Assembly (NCBI GenBank): GCA_947683625.1
Contig: CANTUR010000344.1
Coordinates: 434,001 to 498,000 of the forward strand
Direction of reading: 5' to 3'
DNA length: 64,000 bases
Origin: Mallotus nudiflorus
Lineage: Eukaryota; Streptophyta; Magnoliopsida; Malpighiales; Euphorbiaceae
Each line of letters starts with the position of its first letter. The first letter of the stretch is position 1. Shown one piece after another: positions 12,381 to 25,353 of the stretch. Below the pieces are notes generated by a model. The model had not been told where the DNA came from. It saw only the letters and a program-made list of their open reading frames with translations, and made no database searches. The position numbers and the translations under genes were made by a program.

Positions 12381-15300
12381 ATGTTGGTTCCCAATGATAT
12401 TCCCAGCTATTGGCAGAGCGGTGGACGAGAAATGGGTACTATAGGAAGAGTCGACGAAATCTGCATTAATGCAACTTGTGATTGTTGCCAATGCCACCGA
12501 CAGCAAATAATCCCACAAACATTCTACCATTATTTCCCGTATTTTTGCTGTGAACACTATGGCCATCGATTAAGCGACCCTAACTACTCTTCCGCTTGCC
12601 CATTCAAATTACCTACCCCCTCACTTTCACCTTCACCTTCACCTTCACCTTCTCCACCGCTGCAACCTTCGCTGCCACCTTCACCTTCAACTTCACCAAC
12701 AGCAACACCACAAAACAAACGTCCCAAGTTCTCAGGAACAAAAGGACAACAACCTAAACCTACATTTATAATACAGAAGCTCGGCCAGCAAAATTTGAAG
12801 TTTAAGCTTGACGTGGCAATCCCCGTTGGTCGAAATCCATCTTGGAGTAAACTTCTATCATCCTAAAGTTATTATTGTTTTTATTATTTTGATTCGGTAG
12901 TTGTAACTAATATATTTTTTGATAAAATTTGGATTTGTTCTTCATTGGAGAACAGATAGCCCAAAGCTTTATTTCTTGGCAATTCAGCATGCCCTAGTGA
13001 TTATTTGGAATACAATGATGACACCCTTTACGCTTGTTGCTTTGATGGGTGGTGGCAACGTAAGAAACTTACTACAACTATATATATATTATTATGGTAA
13101 AGCTTGAAAAGCTTGTGTACCCAAGTGTCACAACATGCAACATTTATCATTATTCTATTATTATTATAGTAGATTTTTATCTACTTCGAATTTACTATGA
13201 CTTATTACTGTTGAATTTGTGATATAAGTATAAGCGTGAATTGAATTATAATATGATAAGTTGGGGTTTTTTTTTTTGTAAGATCAGTTGGAAAAGGCTG
13301 AGGCAATCCAGAGTTCACTGTTTGTGACGGCAATTACCACAGTTTTACAAATTGAGTTTGGCTCTCGACTTCCTGTGGTGATGCAGAGATCTCAAGCTTT
13401 CATTATCCCTGCCATTTCCGTTGCTGTATCAGCTAACACTAATTGTAGTATCACACTCAATCACCGTCAGGTTGGTAATTACATGCTCAACTTTTGAGCT
13501 ATTGTTGCAACATTTATAAATGGTTTATTATGAACTAAAAGTATATGTGTATATATATACACACAAAATTTTTCACGGTGACTTTGCGCACATTAGAGGT
13601 TTAAACTATCTGTAAGACGTGTACAAGGAGCAAGTATTATCGCGTCCTTATTTCAAATGATCGGAGGATTCTCCGGTGCAAGGAAGCTTCTTGCAAGGTA
13701 TATCCAATAATGCTGCAAAAACTGACAACTTGTTTATTTATTTATTTTATTAAAAAGATCTATCAGAGCTCTATCAGAAAATTAAAAGAAGAAAAAGAAA
13801 AAAATCTCACTTCTGAAATTTATTGTTGCTATTTTTCAATTTCATCGATCGAATTCTTTAATTTGCAATTCTATATACTTCACATAATAACTTTAATTAG
13901 TTATAAAATGACTTTCTGATTTTTGAATGAATTAGATTGCATAATTATAAATAGCATTTTCACAATTACTTATTAAGATTTGATGATAAATTTATAAAGA
14001 AATATTCAAAATTTATAAAAAAAATTTTGCCAAAATCCATAAAGGATATTAAGAACTTTATGAATGAAGATGCAAATTTTATAAGCTGACTTTTATACGT
14101 AAAAAGTTCAAAGTTAATTTATTTATTTTTTTCAATTTAAAAATATCATTCCTTCTAAAATTTAGGCTTGAAAATCATATCACATTTGGCATAATTTCAT
14201 TTATATTTAATTTCTTGAAAATGCTATGCATTGTTTTTTCCCAATTAAAAGTATAGAATTGTATCAAATATGATATGTTCAAATATAAAAATAGAATAAG
14301 AAACTAATTTATTATTATTTTTTTATCATTATCATTATTTGATTTGGGCATATACAGAAAAAGTGGCAGTTGTTTAAGCCCTCTAGCCTCTGCTCCTTTT
14401 GTGACTCTCACCGGACTTGGGCTCTACTTACGTGGATATCCGCAAGTAAGAAGTCTTTTTAAAAAATAAAAAATAAAAAATCAGATAGGTATGATTGTTG
14501 AAGTGCACTCTATGGTTATTTTGATTTGTATAAAGTAAACTATACTTTATTAATAATCACCATTTTGGATGATAAAATACATTCTCATCCAATGATGATT
14601 AAAATAAAAAAAATTAAAATAATTATTAATCAATATAATCATAAAATTTCTTAATTATTGATACAAATAAAAAATTTCAATTTTTTAAATACTAAAAGAA
14701 TTTTATTTTTTGTCAACCTCTCACTAATCTAATAATAGAGAATTGGCACTCTTTATAAGAAGGGACGGTTCAAATCCTCCATTCTCTCTCTCTAATGATA
14801 AAAAAAAAGAATTTTATTTTATTTTTTTATAGTATTTATGTAACTGATTGATTGAAACATTAAAAAAAAAAATCAACTAGTCATTTATTATTATTTTTTA
14901 AATAAAACACAGCTACCTTGTATCTTATTGTTGAATAAGAATGACAATGAACGCAATGGTTAATTTGTTTAAATTTGAGTCTAAAATCATATTAAATATA
15001 TTGATAAAGTTTGATATTGTGGTCCCATGCTCCAACCCTCTGCCTTGTGGTCAAGGTGTTAGATATAGGGTTGAAGTCTGCGGTTCAATCCCTCCATCCC
15101 CCAAAATTCTCTTTGGTGATAAAAAAAGAAAAATATTGTGGTCCCCAATAATGTGTTGCGAGTCCATGAAATTATGTTTTTGCCCCTTTATTGAATGGCA
15201 GTATAGGTAAAGGCAAAACTTTAAAAAAAAAAAAAAAACTGAAAAAAAAGGAAAAACATAGATAACTACCATATAACTTCACTCACTTTCATTTAGAGGC

Positions 15301-17644
15301 ATATGATATTTTTTGTGACAACAAGTTATCCTATAATTCACTCTATTAACAATTAGAGGCAATCATATTAAGAATATCTCCAATGGTGTTAAATAAAAAA
15401 CATATTTTAGATAATAAAGAATATTTTAAAATGTGAAAAGTAAATAATTTTATTTAAATCTAATACACTCTTAATGTTTTACTTTTCATTTTTTTAATTT
15501 TAAAAGCATTTAATTTTAATTTTTCTTCTTCTTTATAAGAAAAAAAGTCAATAAAAAATAAAAATATATATGAAAAACAGATATATATTAATTAACCTTT
15601 ATATAAAAAGTAAAATTTAACTCTGTACACCGTTAAAAATGATGACATGGCATAGATAAAAGTGAAGTTTCACACTGGTTAGAAATTTTTATCTCTAATT
15701 GAAAATGAATAAAACTACAAGGTAGCTATTTGTACTTTTTGCATGAGTTTATTTAATAACAAATTGACTTATATTATTTAAGATGTTTATTTTAATTTGT
15801 AATAGAAATGTGAATGTTTTTTATATTTATAAAAATAAATAAATAATCTCAAAAATATCAAAAAGTAATTATAATTACTAAAAATATTTTTATTTTTATT
15901 GTTTGATATAAGATTTTTAATATATATTTTATCAATATCTTGTTCTATAAAAATAAAAAAAATTATAAATTTTTTTAATAATTATAATTACTTTCACAAA
16001 GTGTTAATGATATTTTATAACTATATATATTAATATATAAGTAAAATTGATATTATTTTCTTTTCTGTAAAACAGAAGCACATGCTTTATAAAAAAAAAA
16101 AAAAGGAATTATATGTTACGTAAAGTAACTTTTTTTTTTTACAAATACTCTAAGTCGCTGTTTTTTAAAATTATTACCATTTTTGTAATTTAAAATATTT
16201 TAATAAAATAAATTTACTTCACATAAAACAAAAAAAAAGTATATATATATATATATATATATATTCACAAAGTGTCAATGCTATTTTAAAATTATGTAAA
16301 ATTGATAATATTATTTTTTAAAAAAAACCTTATGTTTTACAAAAAGAGTTATATATTTTATAAACATAATTTTTTCACAAATTAAAATGTATAATTTTAT
16401 TTTTTTTACAATAAAATAATAACAAGAAGAACAAATATTCTTAAAGAATTAATTAAGATAAATATATCAAAACATTAATAAAATATCAAATCAATAATTA
16501 ATAATCATTTCTTTCATAAATTAAGATAACTATACTTAAATAGATTAAATCATTTATTATAAAACAAACTCATTAATACTACTTTGCGATTTCATTCATT
16601 TTTAATCAGACTAGATAAATTTTTAACCAGTCTAAAATTCTAATTTTGCTCATGCCAAATAATCATTTCCTGACTGTATTAGTGTGAATTACATCTAGTT
16701 GCTAATGGAGTAAATCACAGAATTGTTCTTTGTCACGAAAAATATTACATGTCTCAAAATGAAAATAAGTAAAACCACATGTTGTGTGTGTGTTCTGTGG
16801 AGATTTTAAATTTGAACACTAAAAATAGTGGATAATGAATAGGGTGTAACCGAATCAAGTTGAGTCAAATTTTAATTAATGGGGTTTGCTTTATTTATAA
16901 TTGAGTCAAATTTACTATGTCACTTAGTGTTTACGAACTAATCGTGAATTTAAATGAATTTTAAAAATATAAATTATAAATTAAAATTGTATTTTAAAAA
17001 TTAAAAATGAATTATTTACTAAATAAGTTATAATATATTTAATAAAAATTATAATTTTATTGTAATAATATATTTTCATATTTTTTATAATAAAAATTTA
17101 TTTATGATGTATTTAAAATTAAATTATTAAATATTAAAATTACGAGTTAACTTACGAATTGATTCATAAATTTTATAAGTCGAGTTAAATATAATTTAAG
17201 CTTATTTTATTTATTAAATAAACTTCAGTGGTGAGCATTTCATCGGCCCAATAATGAACCAATTAAATAAAAAGTTGGCTATTATATCCGTAAATTATTC
17301 CAATTGTTTTGTTTAAAACACCACGACGGTGTTGTTTGAGAAACTTCTTAATTTGTTGAGGTTAATATGTTTTTAATTTTATTTTTTGCAGTTGTTTAAA
17401 TGCATAGAAATTGGAGGCCCAACACTGGTCTTATTATTTTTCTCAACACAGGTAACTACTTTTTCTTCATGGAGATAGAAAAATTAACTACCGTCCTAAA
17501 AAATTTAAGAAATAATATAATAATATTGTAAAGACAATTTTCTCTTTTTATAAATTAAAAAGATCTCAATTTATGTCAAAAATTATATAGTCAAATGATA
17601 TAAACTCTCTTCATTTCTGATATCTGCACTACGAACTACAAATA

Positions 17645-17684
<40 letters not shown>

Positions 17685-20600
17685 CAAATAATTTATAAAA
17701 GTGAGCACTTAAAAATTTATTGTAATAATTATTTATTAGAATTGTTTTAGGTAAAGTAGAATTATTTTTTTGATAGAATAGGAGAGTGAATAAAGTGATG
17801 TTTTAGATATAAAAGAATTATAATGTTTTAGATGAAATAGAAGATGTGTATTTGGAAATAAGAAATTTTTTTTTTAATATTGTAAATTTTAATAATTAAA
17901 CACATAAGCCATTAATTAGGAGTGACCCTTAAATTATGAAAAGAAACACCTATCAAATTTTGAATTTAATAATTTTTAGGCTCAATATTTAATACAGATA
18001 TATAGATTCCAATTTATAATTTCACATATATGAAAATCATTTTAGTGCCATGGAAATAAATTTCATTAGTTTAATTCATTTAATTTAATAAAATAAATGC
18101 CTGAAATTACAAATTCTATTACTGTAGTTTCTTCCCCAGTTATGGAAATCAAAACGGAAAAAATGGCTGGTCCAACACTTTGCTGCAGTAACCTCGGCTG
18201 TAGTTGTATGGTTATTTGTAGAAATTTTGACTGCTGTCGGTGCATATAATAATGTAGCTCGAGGATCACAAAATAGTTGCAGTAAAGATCGTTTCAAGCA
18301 CATTTCTTATACCCCATGGTGAGCTGTAGCTAGATATAATAAGGATAATTGATCTATATTTCTTTTTTTTTTTAAATTATCGGTATTTAAAATTTATCGA
18401 ATTCGACTTGAATAAAATTATGAGAATAGCAAAAGTCTTTCAATAACTATAACTAATTATAAATAAGGCTAATTGATATTGAAAATTGCAATATTTGTTA
18501 TTTTTGAAATGTATCCTAATTTTTAGTACCATTTTTTAAAAAAAATCACCTTAAATGCGGTGTACATAATTAATTATTAAATTTGACCAAACTATTTATT
18601 GTGCTAAAATCAGAATTGATTAATCGAATTAAGATATTTTTATCAAATTTTAATAGTTAAAACGAATTGTAAACACTGTTGTACCAACAGGAATTATAAT
18701 AATATGAGGACATTTGAATTGATCTTTTATTATTTAATGTTCTGATAATTGCGGTCGGCTGTTTTTCAGGATCAAGATATCACCTCCATTTCAATGGGGT
18801 GCTCCCATTTTCGACATCAGTGATTTCCTTTTAATGATAGCTGCTGCTTTTGTTGCGAGTGTTGAGGTTTGATTTAAACAGCATTCTTTAACTCTCATAT
18901 GGCAATATCTGTATGTATTTATATGATTTTACGTATCAACAGAGTACTGGAACATTTGTTGCAACGTCAAGATCAGGCGGTGCAGATTTTATAAGAAGTT
19001 CAAATTACGCACTCGATAGAGCAATTGGCTTCCAGGTGCATAGCTTTCAACTGAATAATAACATCATAATTCCTAAAAATTTCATTTTTGTAATTGAATT
19101 TTATAATTTTTTTAATGTGTTCTTTATAAACTAATAAAGAATTAACTCAAATTCTAAGACATTAAAATAAAAAGAAAAACCGACGACAAGCCCATATATA
19201 GTTCAAACCTATTTTGTTATGTGTATAATCATATCATAGCTTTCATCAACTCATCTTTTAACTATTAAAATTTAAATAAAGAAAATTAATGAGAGAATAG
19301 TTACATTGAATCTTATTATCATCCAGGGAAAAACTATTTTCCACTTCTTCTTCTTCCTAACAACACAACCATTGTACCACCATATTATTGTTGAGCTCTC
19401 AAATAACTATGAAAACTAATAAAATTTTAACGGGATGAAGAATTTGATCTTCTTTGTTCATCTATAATGTCATCTTTTAAAGGATGTTGTTTTCTTACAC
19501 GATTAAAGGATGAAAAGGAAAACACTACAATTGCCTTGTTGAAATCACTACTTTCCAACGTTTCCCGGCTCATGTAACCATTATAGATGAATTTACCATC
19601 ATCTGAAATACTATTTTGGAAAAAATTGAGCTCCATCTATTATTATTTAGCTAATGAACTTGTTTCAACAAAGAGTTGTATTTTTTTTTAATTGCAGATC
19701 CGGGGAATTTAGTAGGTTTAAGATAATAATTTTATTATATTTGGTTCCTCTAATTGAATTTACATATAGATATCTTTGGATTTATTTTTGTTTGATTAAT
19801 AGGAGGTCATATAATTTAAGTGTTTATGGACTACATAAGGGGACAATTTTTCTTTTTTAAATTGACGATAGTAAAATTTAAACTGTATCCCTTCAAATGC
19901 TTTTATGAGGAGTTATCATTTGATTACTCCCTTACAGACGGATTTATTTTATTTATTTATTTATTTATTTATTTTTGAACCATTAAACTTTCTGATTCTG
20001 TTGTGGTTGACTTTTACTTTGATATGCTATAATAGGGAATTGGAACATTTTTGGAAGCAATATTTGGAATGGGACATGGCTCCACAGCTTCAGTGTAATG
20101 ATTAAATTTCAATAGTCAGATTTTGTTGATAGTTTTAGATCATATATATGAAACAATAACTCAACTCCACTTTACTTTACAAGCTTTAATCACAAGTTAA
20201 TTGGGATCAGCAATATAAATTATTTCTATTTACTTCAAGCGATTTTGTACTATACATTGGAAAGATGTATAGAATTACTATTTCATCTTTTATCAATATA
20301 TAGTTACAAAGTCAGTAAGCAAATAGTAAATTTGTGGGTATATAAATCTGAATATTCAGGAAAATGTAGAATATTTGATGGAGGAAAGGGATTCTTTTGA
20401 GCAGCTTTTTATAATGGGAAAGTTTTATTTCTTGAAATTAATTAATTCATCATGTAGTTCAAATGTATATTCAAAGACTTTCTTTGTTTATATTTCTTAC
20501 TATTAGATAATGCTTATAAATCTCATGATAGGTACCTAAAGATATCTATGAATCTTTTCATAGTGAACTTCAATGAGAGCTTTTATTGACTACAATATCA

Positions 20601-23333
20601 ACATCTAATTGGCGAAAAATTTAAAATTTTTAAATAAGGTCTTACATTCAAATTCTACATATGAAAAATCTAGTTGCTAGAAGAGTTTTACTCCTCATAT
20701 AAAGTCCATCAGACTCGAACTAAACAATAATTAGGATCTATGTAATTACTAAATAAGGAAGGCCTCAAATGCAATGTATATAACAAATAACTTTATTTTT
20801 TTCAACTTTTAGTGAGCATGCAGGTCTTGTGGGATTAACAGAGGTAGGCAGCCGAAGGGTCGTCTTGTTATCAGCAGTCTTCTTACTCACCCTTTCCATA
20901 TTAGGTGCAGTATGCCACGCCAATATGTTTTGTTGTTTTGTTTCTATAAGAGTGTGTTTGTTCAAATAAATTTCACAAAATTTTATGAAATTTATTTGCA
21001 AATCCAAGTGAATGTGTTTGGTTTAAATGAAAATTTTATAAAAATCATTTTTAATTCTAACTTCATAATTTTATAGAATTACTTAGCACTAAATCCATTT
21101 TTATTAATGAAATGTGTTTGATTCAAATGAATTTGGAGTTTATTTACAAACGAATTCTATTTTAAAATTTATTTGAAAATGAAATGAATTATTTAATATA
21201 ATTAAACCAAATAAAGGGTTAGAATTATTATTTTTAAACAAGAAACCTTTGACCTATTAATATCTTATATAACTGGATTACTCAAGCTTCAATTTTTTTC
21301 TATTTATTATTATTATTACTAATAAATAAGTAATAAAATGGGGGGATATTCTTGTTTAGATTGAGTGTAATAAACTCAGTGGTTAGATTTAAATGATAAT
21401 TTAGGTATTTTATTTTTATTGGACAACTGTTTTACACTTTGTATTACATGTAACCATATGGTATAAAACACATGGGATTGATGGGTCATGTTACATCTTT
21501 TAACAGCAAAATTTGGGGCTTTTCTTGCTGCCATACCCTCGCCAATTGTGGCTGCACTGCAAATTCTCTTCTTTCCCTATGTGGGTATGTTTGCTCTTAG
21601 AATGTTACTTGATAAATTTTGTAGAAATATCGTTAATTTTTTTAATTGCCATTTCAAACGACTTTAGACTAAAATTCACTTGGTGGATATTCAACAGCTA
21701 CAGCCGGTATTGACTACCTCCAGTTTTGCAACACTAACACAAACAGATCAAAGTTCATCTTTGGAGCCTCCATTTTCGCTGGTGTTTCTTTGCCTCAACA
21801 CTTCAAAGGATACTCTTTAGTTTCTGATGAAGTCAGTACTGCTTTTTTCACCCCCTCAACTAGGGTATGTATTGTTTAAATTAATAGCCACTTACAGAAA
21901 ATTAATCTTTTTTTTAAAAAAATTAATATTCTGCACTTGCATTTAAATCTAACAAATTCTATTAATTTTTTATTTAATAATAAATTACAATATTTTTTCA
22001 ATTTTAGTATTCCATCAAATTAATTTCAAATTCTTACTAGTTTTATTATTTTTTTATTGTGGCATTAAAATTGAATTTGATAATTAAACAAAATTATATT
22101 AAATTAAATTAGATAACTTGTCAAAACTTTTCTAAAAATTACTATTTTACCGAAAACAAACAGATAGTCACTAAAATAAAATTAATTAGTGATTTTTTTA
22201 TTTATTATTAAAATTGATTCTAGTAATAATTTAGAAAAAAATTGCTAAGTTCAAGATATAATTTTTTTTTTAAAAAATTAAGAGTGTATTTGATAAAAAT
22301 GAATTCTATAAAATTTTATGAATTTTATTTATAAATACAATTAAATGTGTTTGATTTAAATGAAAATTTTATGAAATTTATTTTTAGTTACAATTTTTTA
22401 ATTTTATAAAATTGTTTATTATTAAACAAACTTTTTATAATATTCAAATGAAATCTTTTCATAAAATTTCTATTTAAATCAAGTATACTTCATTAATAAT
22501 AATTTATTTTCAAAATGTGAAATTAATTTAAAAATAAAATGAATTTTTTAATTGGGATTTGACTATCATTTTGACTTTTATATTTTATTATGAAATTGTT
22601 TTATACGTAGAATATAATAGATCTGACTATTTTCTCATTATTTATGTACGTCTTTGTTTTAAATTTGGGCCAGTTCCAAGACATAATTCAAGTAGTATTT
22701 TCATCCCCGCCAACAGTTGCAGCTATAACTGCTCTCATTTGTGATCAAATACTCCACAGCGAAAAAATTCTGAAAAAAATTCTGCATAAACTGTCATTTG
22801 ATCAAGAAGATGATGAGTCGTCAAGTGAAGAAGAAGATGAAGATGATGAATCCTCAAGTGAAGAAGATGATGGATCATCGGATGATGAGGACGGTTTGTT
22901 TGAAAAAGGAATACAGTGGATAACAAACCTCCAAGTTGTTAGTGCTGCCAGTGCGCCGATTCATAATCCCAGGGAGCTGGAACTAAACAAAGAGAAGGCC
23001 AAAAAACCAGAAAATGTTAAGGATGGCATGCAGAAAATTAAAAAAGCACCAAAGGTCGAAACAGCAAAAAAAATAAAGTTGAAAACCAAAGCTGCTGAAG
23101 ATGGCACACTCATGTTTGATGCATTGCTGAAGTTGGAAAAGTCTAGAGATGCTAGAGCCAGAGCTAAAATGAAGGGTACAAGGGCTAAAAAAGATGATGC
23201 AAGAATGGGAGAAAAAATAATCCCTCCTCAGCCACCTGCCCCCAGATCCATGTCAAGGAGGACGAAAGATATCAAGGCCCCTGGTCGAAAAACCTACTCA
23301 GTTCCTGTTAAACCTAAAGATTACTTGTCATGA
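12381..23333 (+). CDS. Divergent NAT paralogue with novel N-terminus and acidic/Lys-rich C-terminal tail (14 exons, 812 aa)
   Basis: Exons read here: 12381-12846, 12956-13059, 13288-13470, 13597-13697, 14358-14445, 17392-17451, 18128-18318, 18770-18866, 18943-19035, 20036-20094, 20813-20904, 21507-21584, 21698-21864, 22674-23333. All splice sites are GT-AG, intron phases equal those of the neighbouring NAT gene, and exons 4, 6, 8, 10, 11 and 12 have identical lengths. TM3 QH (166-167) and the TM8 Glu (430) are kept, but the signature reads EHAGLVGLTE (482-491) instead of ENxGxxxxTR. Residues 1-155 hold a Cys-rich part and a (Ser-Pro) run, ending NPSW like the canonical exon 1. After the last membrane segment (about 594-618) the usual WW...EEFY...FFPSF end is missing. 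Instead there is a Ser/Asp/Glu-rich stretch, then a Lys-rich, proline-containing tail. I chose the first ATG; an in-frame stop lies upstream at 12351-12353. Transport activity is doubtful; the open frame argues against a plain pseudogene. Expression is unknown. Confidence 0.75.
14710..14804 (+). mobile_element. SINE insertion in intron 5 of the divergent NAT gene
   Basis: A B-box-like GGTTCAAATCC and an A-rich end are flanked by a 16-bp direct repeat, AAAAGAATTTTATTTT, at 14694-14709 and 14805-14820. This is the structure left by target-primed insertion of a tRNA-derived SINE. An A box is less clear. Confidence 0.75.
15027..15132 (+). mobile_element. tRNA-derived SINE in intron 5 of the divergent NAT gene
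   Basis: About 106 bp with an A-box-like TGCCTTGTGGTCAAGGTG, a B box GGTTCAATCCC and a terminal A-rich run, flanked by a perfect 13-bp target-site duplication ATATTGTGGTCCC at 15014-15026 and 15133-15145. The two boxes identify a Pol III-derived SINE and not a functional tRNA: no cloverleaf, CCA end or intact anticodon arm was seen. Confidence 0.85.
16241..16264. repeat. (TA)n microsatellite in intron 5
   Basis: TA dinucleotide run within the 2.9-kb intron 5 of the divergent NAT gene. That intron is far longer than its counterpart in the first NAT gene (about 0.5 kb), mostly through simple AT-rich DNA and two SINEs. Confidence 0.9.
17647..17681. repeat. (TA)n microsatellite in intron 6
   Basis: Uninterrupted TA run of about 17 units within intron 6 of the divergent NAT gene. 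Confidence 0.95.
20945..21235. mobile_element. MITE-like AT-rich repeat, copy 1 (intron 11)
   Basis: Contains repeated GTGTTTGNTTNAAATGAA words and the segment CAAAATTTTATGAAATTTAT. The same words in the same order occur at about 22280-22550 in intron 13 of the same gene. I could not fix terminal inverted repeats or a target-site duplication, so the class is open. Confidence 0.5.
22280..22550. mobile_element. MITE-like AT-rich repeat, copy 2 (intron 13)
   Basis: Related to 20945-21235: GTGTATTTGATAAAAATGAA, AAAATTTTATGAATTTTAT, then GTGTTTGATTTAAATGAAAA appear in the same order. Ends are approximate. Confidence 0.5.
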
Positions 23334-25353
23334 TTTTGAGTCTAAATATTAATGGACTGTACAATAAAAGTAGTATCAAAATTAGATCCTTACATTTTAT
23401 AATATTTTTAGAAAAAAATTATTATAAGATTACTCCCTCATTGACTTATGGTTGATTATATTTAATTATAAAATTTTAATTTTTATCTTTCTAATTATCA
23501 AATTTCTATTTAAATTTCATGATTAGTTCTCATAATGTTTTTTTTTTCTATAAATAATCCACATTAGCATATTAATCCAAATTTTAAATGTAGCATATAA
23601 ATAAGTTCATATTTTTAAATATTCAAATAGAAATTAATGAAAAAATAAAAATTATCTTGAGGGATGAATATCTTATTCATGAAATAATAAAAAAATATTA
23701 TTCGATTACAAAACAAAGTAGTTGTTAGTATTTATCTTCATTTTTAAATTTTGTGTATAATCAACTATAAATTAATAAAATATTTATATATTATATTGTA
23801 TTTAAATAATTTATAACTATAATTTAGAGATGATATATGAAATTTTGTGTATTTATTCTTTTTAATTTTGAATTAAATTGATAATACTGAATTGCTTATG
23901 CGTCCAATAGTTTTTAAGGGACATGAAATTTAAATAAAAATTTGATAACTTAAAAAATACAAATTTAAGTTTTGTAACTAAATGATAATAAACACAAAGT
24001 TTAGTGATCATTGATACAATTTACCAATTTTTGTTCACGAGCATTAAACAAATTCAATTCTAAATCTCCTAGAAAATTTTTGACTCGATTCCTTAGTAGA
24101 GTTAAAGGCTATAACTTCGGGAAAACATTTGACTCTGGTTGATTAATTAGCGTAGAAACTGTAGTTTTTCCCTGTTGAACATGAAATATGTGAAAAGAAA
24201 ATTTTCAATTCTTCAAAAAATTAGAATCAAATTAAAAAAATGGAGATAAACTGATTCCCTCGTACTGGATATTGATTGGAGGGATTAAGAAGAAATAAAT
24301 TAATTGTTAAAATAAATTTATAATTGTTAAAATTAGCAATACCATAGTTACTAGCTAGTGAAGGAATAACTCTTCTTCAATGATATCTTGAGATATAAAA
24401 TTCGATTTCTGTCGTTGTTAATTTAAAATGAGAGTGTTACCCCTATTGTGTGGTCAATCAATGCTAAGATAATATCACCTTGCAATTTAAAAAAAAAAAT
24501 TAACAATATCATATGGTGATGATATTGAAGGAAACACCTAATAATTATTATCAATAGGTCTTGGTGTAAAAAAAAAAAAAGATCCTAATTCTACAATTTG
24601 TAAATTGATTTTAGAATCTTAATTTTGAATTAAATGTTCAAATTTAAAAAAACAAATTAGCAAATTTAGTGTAGGGACAATGATATAATAACATCACTCT
24701 TTGCCCAATAACCATATAGCAAACCAAGGTTAACCATCTATGATATATATATATATTGTAAATATTTTCTTTTTGTAGCTATAGCAACGAATATAAAATT
24801 CAACATTTAATTATATGGGTAGTTGTTGATTCTTTTTTTTGGAAATTGTAGTTGTTGATTCAAGATGCAATTATTTGTTCTTTTGAATTAGAATGACGGA
24901 ACAAATAAGAAAAATATTATATATTTTTTTCTAACTTTTTGAGCATCGTAAGGCTCTTTTTTTTTTTTTTGTCAAATTGGTAGGGCTCATTATATACAAG
25001 ATGCTTGACAGCTGTCATATATTTTGAGAGATATAATAATTTGGGCGCCCATACATTTATCGCCGGCACAAAAAAACAAAAAAATGGGGACAATTTCAAT
25101 ATTTTTCCATTAAATTGCCCTCAAACGTTAATTAATTTTTTTTTAAAATTTTTATAGAATATAAAATTTAAGGTGCACTAGTCTAAGGCTGCCATCTAAT
25201 TATTTAAAAATATATAATCTATAAATTATTTTTTTATTTTTATATTATAAAATTATAAAAATTTCAAAGGTATAATAGTAAAAGTTCGTGCCTCGTGACA
25301 TCACTTTTTATCCTAATAAAGAGCCAATTGAGCAAGTGGAGAACGAAGACAAC
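23334..25353. other. AT-rich spacer between the divergent NAT gene and the tail-like ORF
   Basis: About 2 kb with no supported coding region. A stretch at about 24350-24490, with a GTGTGGTCAATCAATGCTAAG core and an adjacent A run, is SINE-like, but I found no target-site duplication. The rest is poly-A/T-rich sequence. Confidence 0.5.

Noticed and set aside
12381..12866. Treating the 161-codon open frame as a separate single-exon gene
   Set aside because: It contains a donor at 12847 in the same residue context and phase as exon 1 of the canonical NAT gene, and splicing to 12956 restores the NAT core frame.
15027..15132. tRNA gene
   Set aside because: A and B boxes are present, but with a 13-bp target-site duplication and an A-rich tail; it is a SINE.
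12381..23333. Calling the second NAT gene a pseudogene
   Set aside because: All 14 exons keep frame and canonical splice borders. The altered motif and ends could still mean loss of transport, so confidence was kept moderate.
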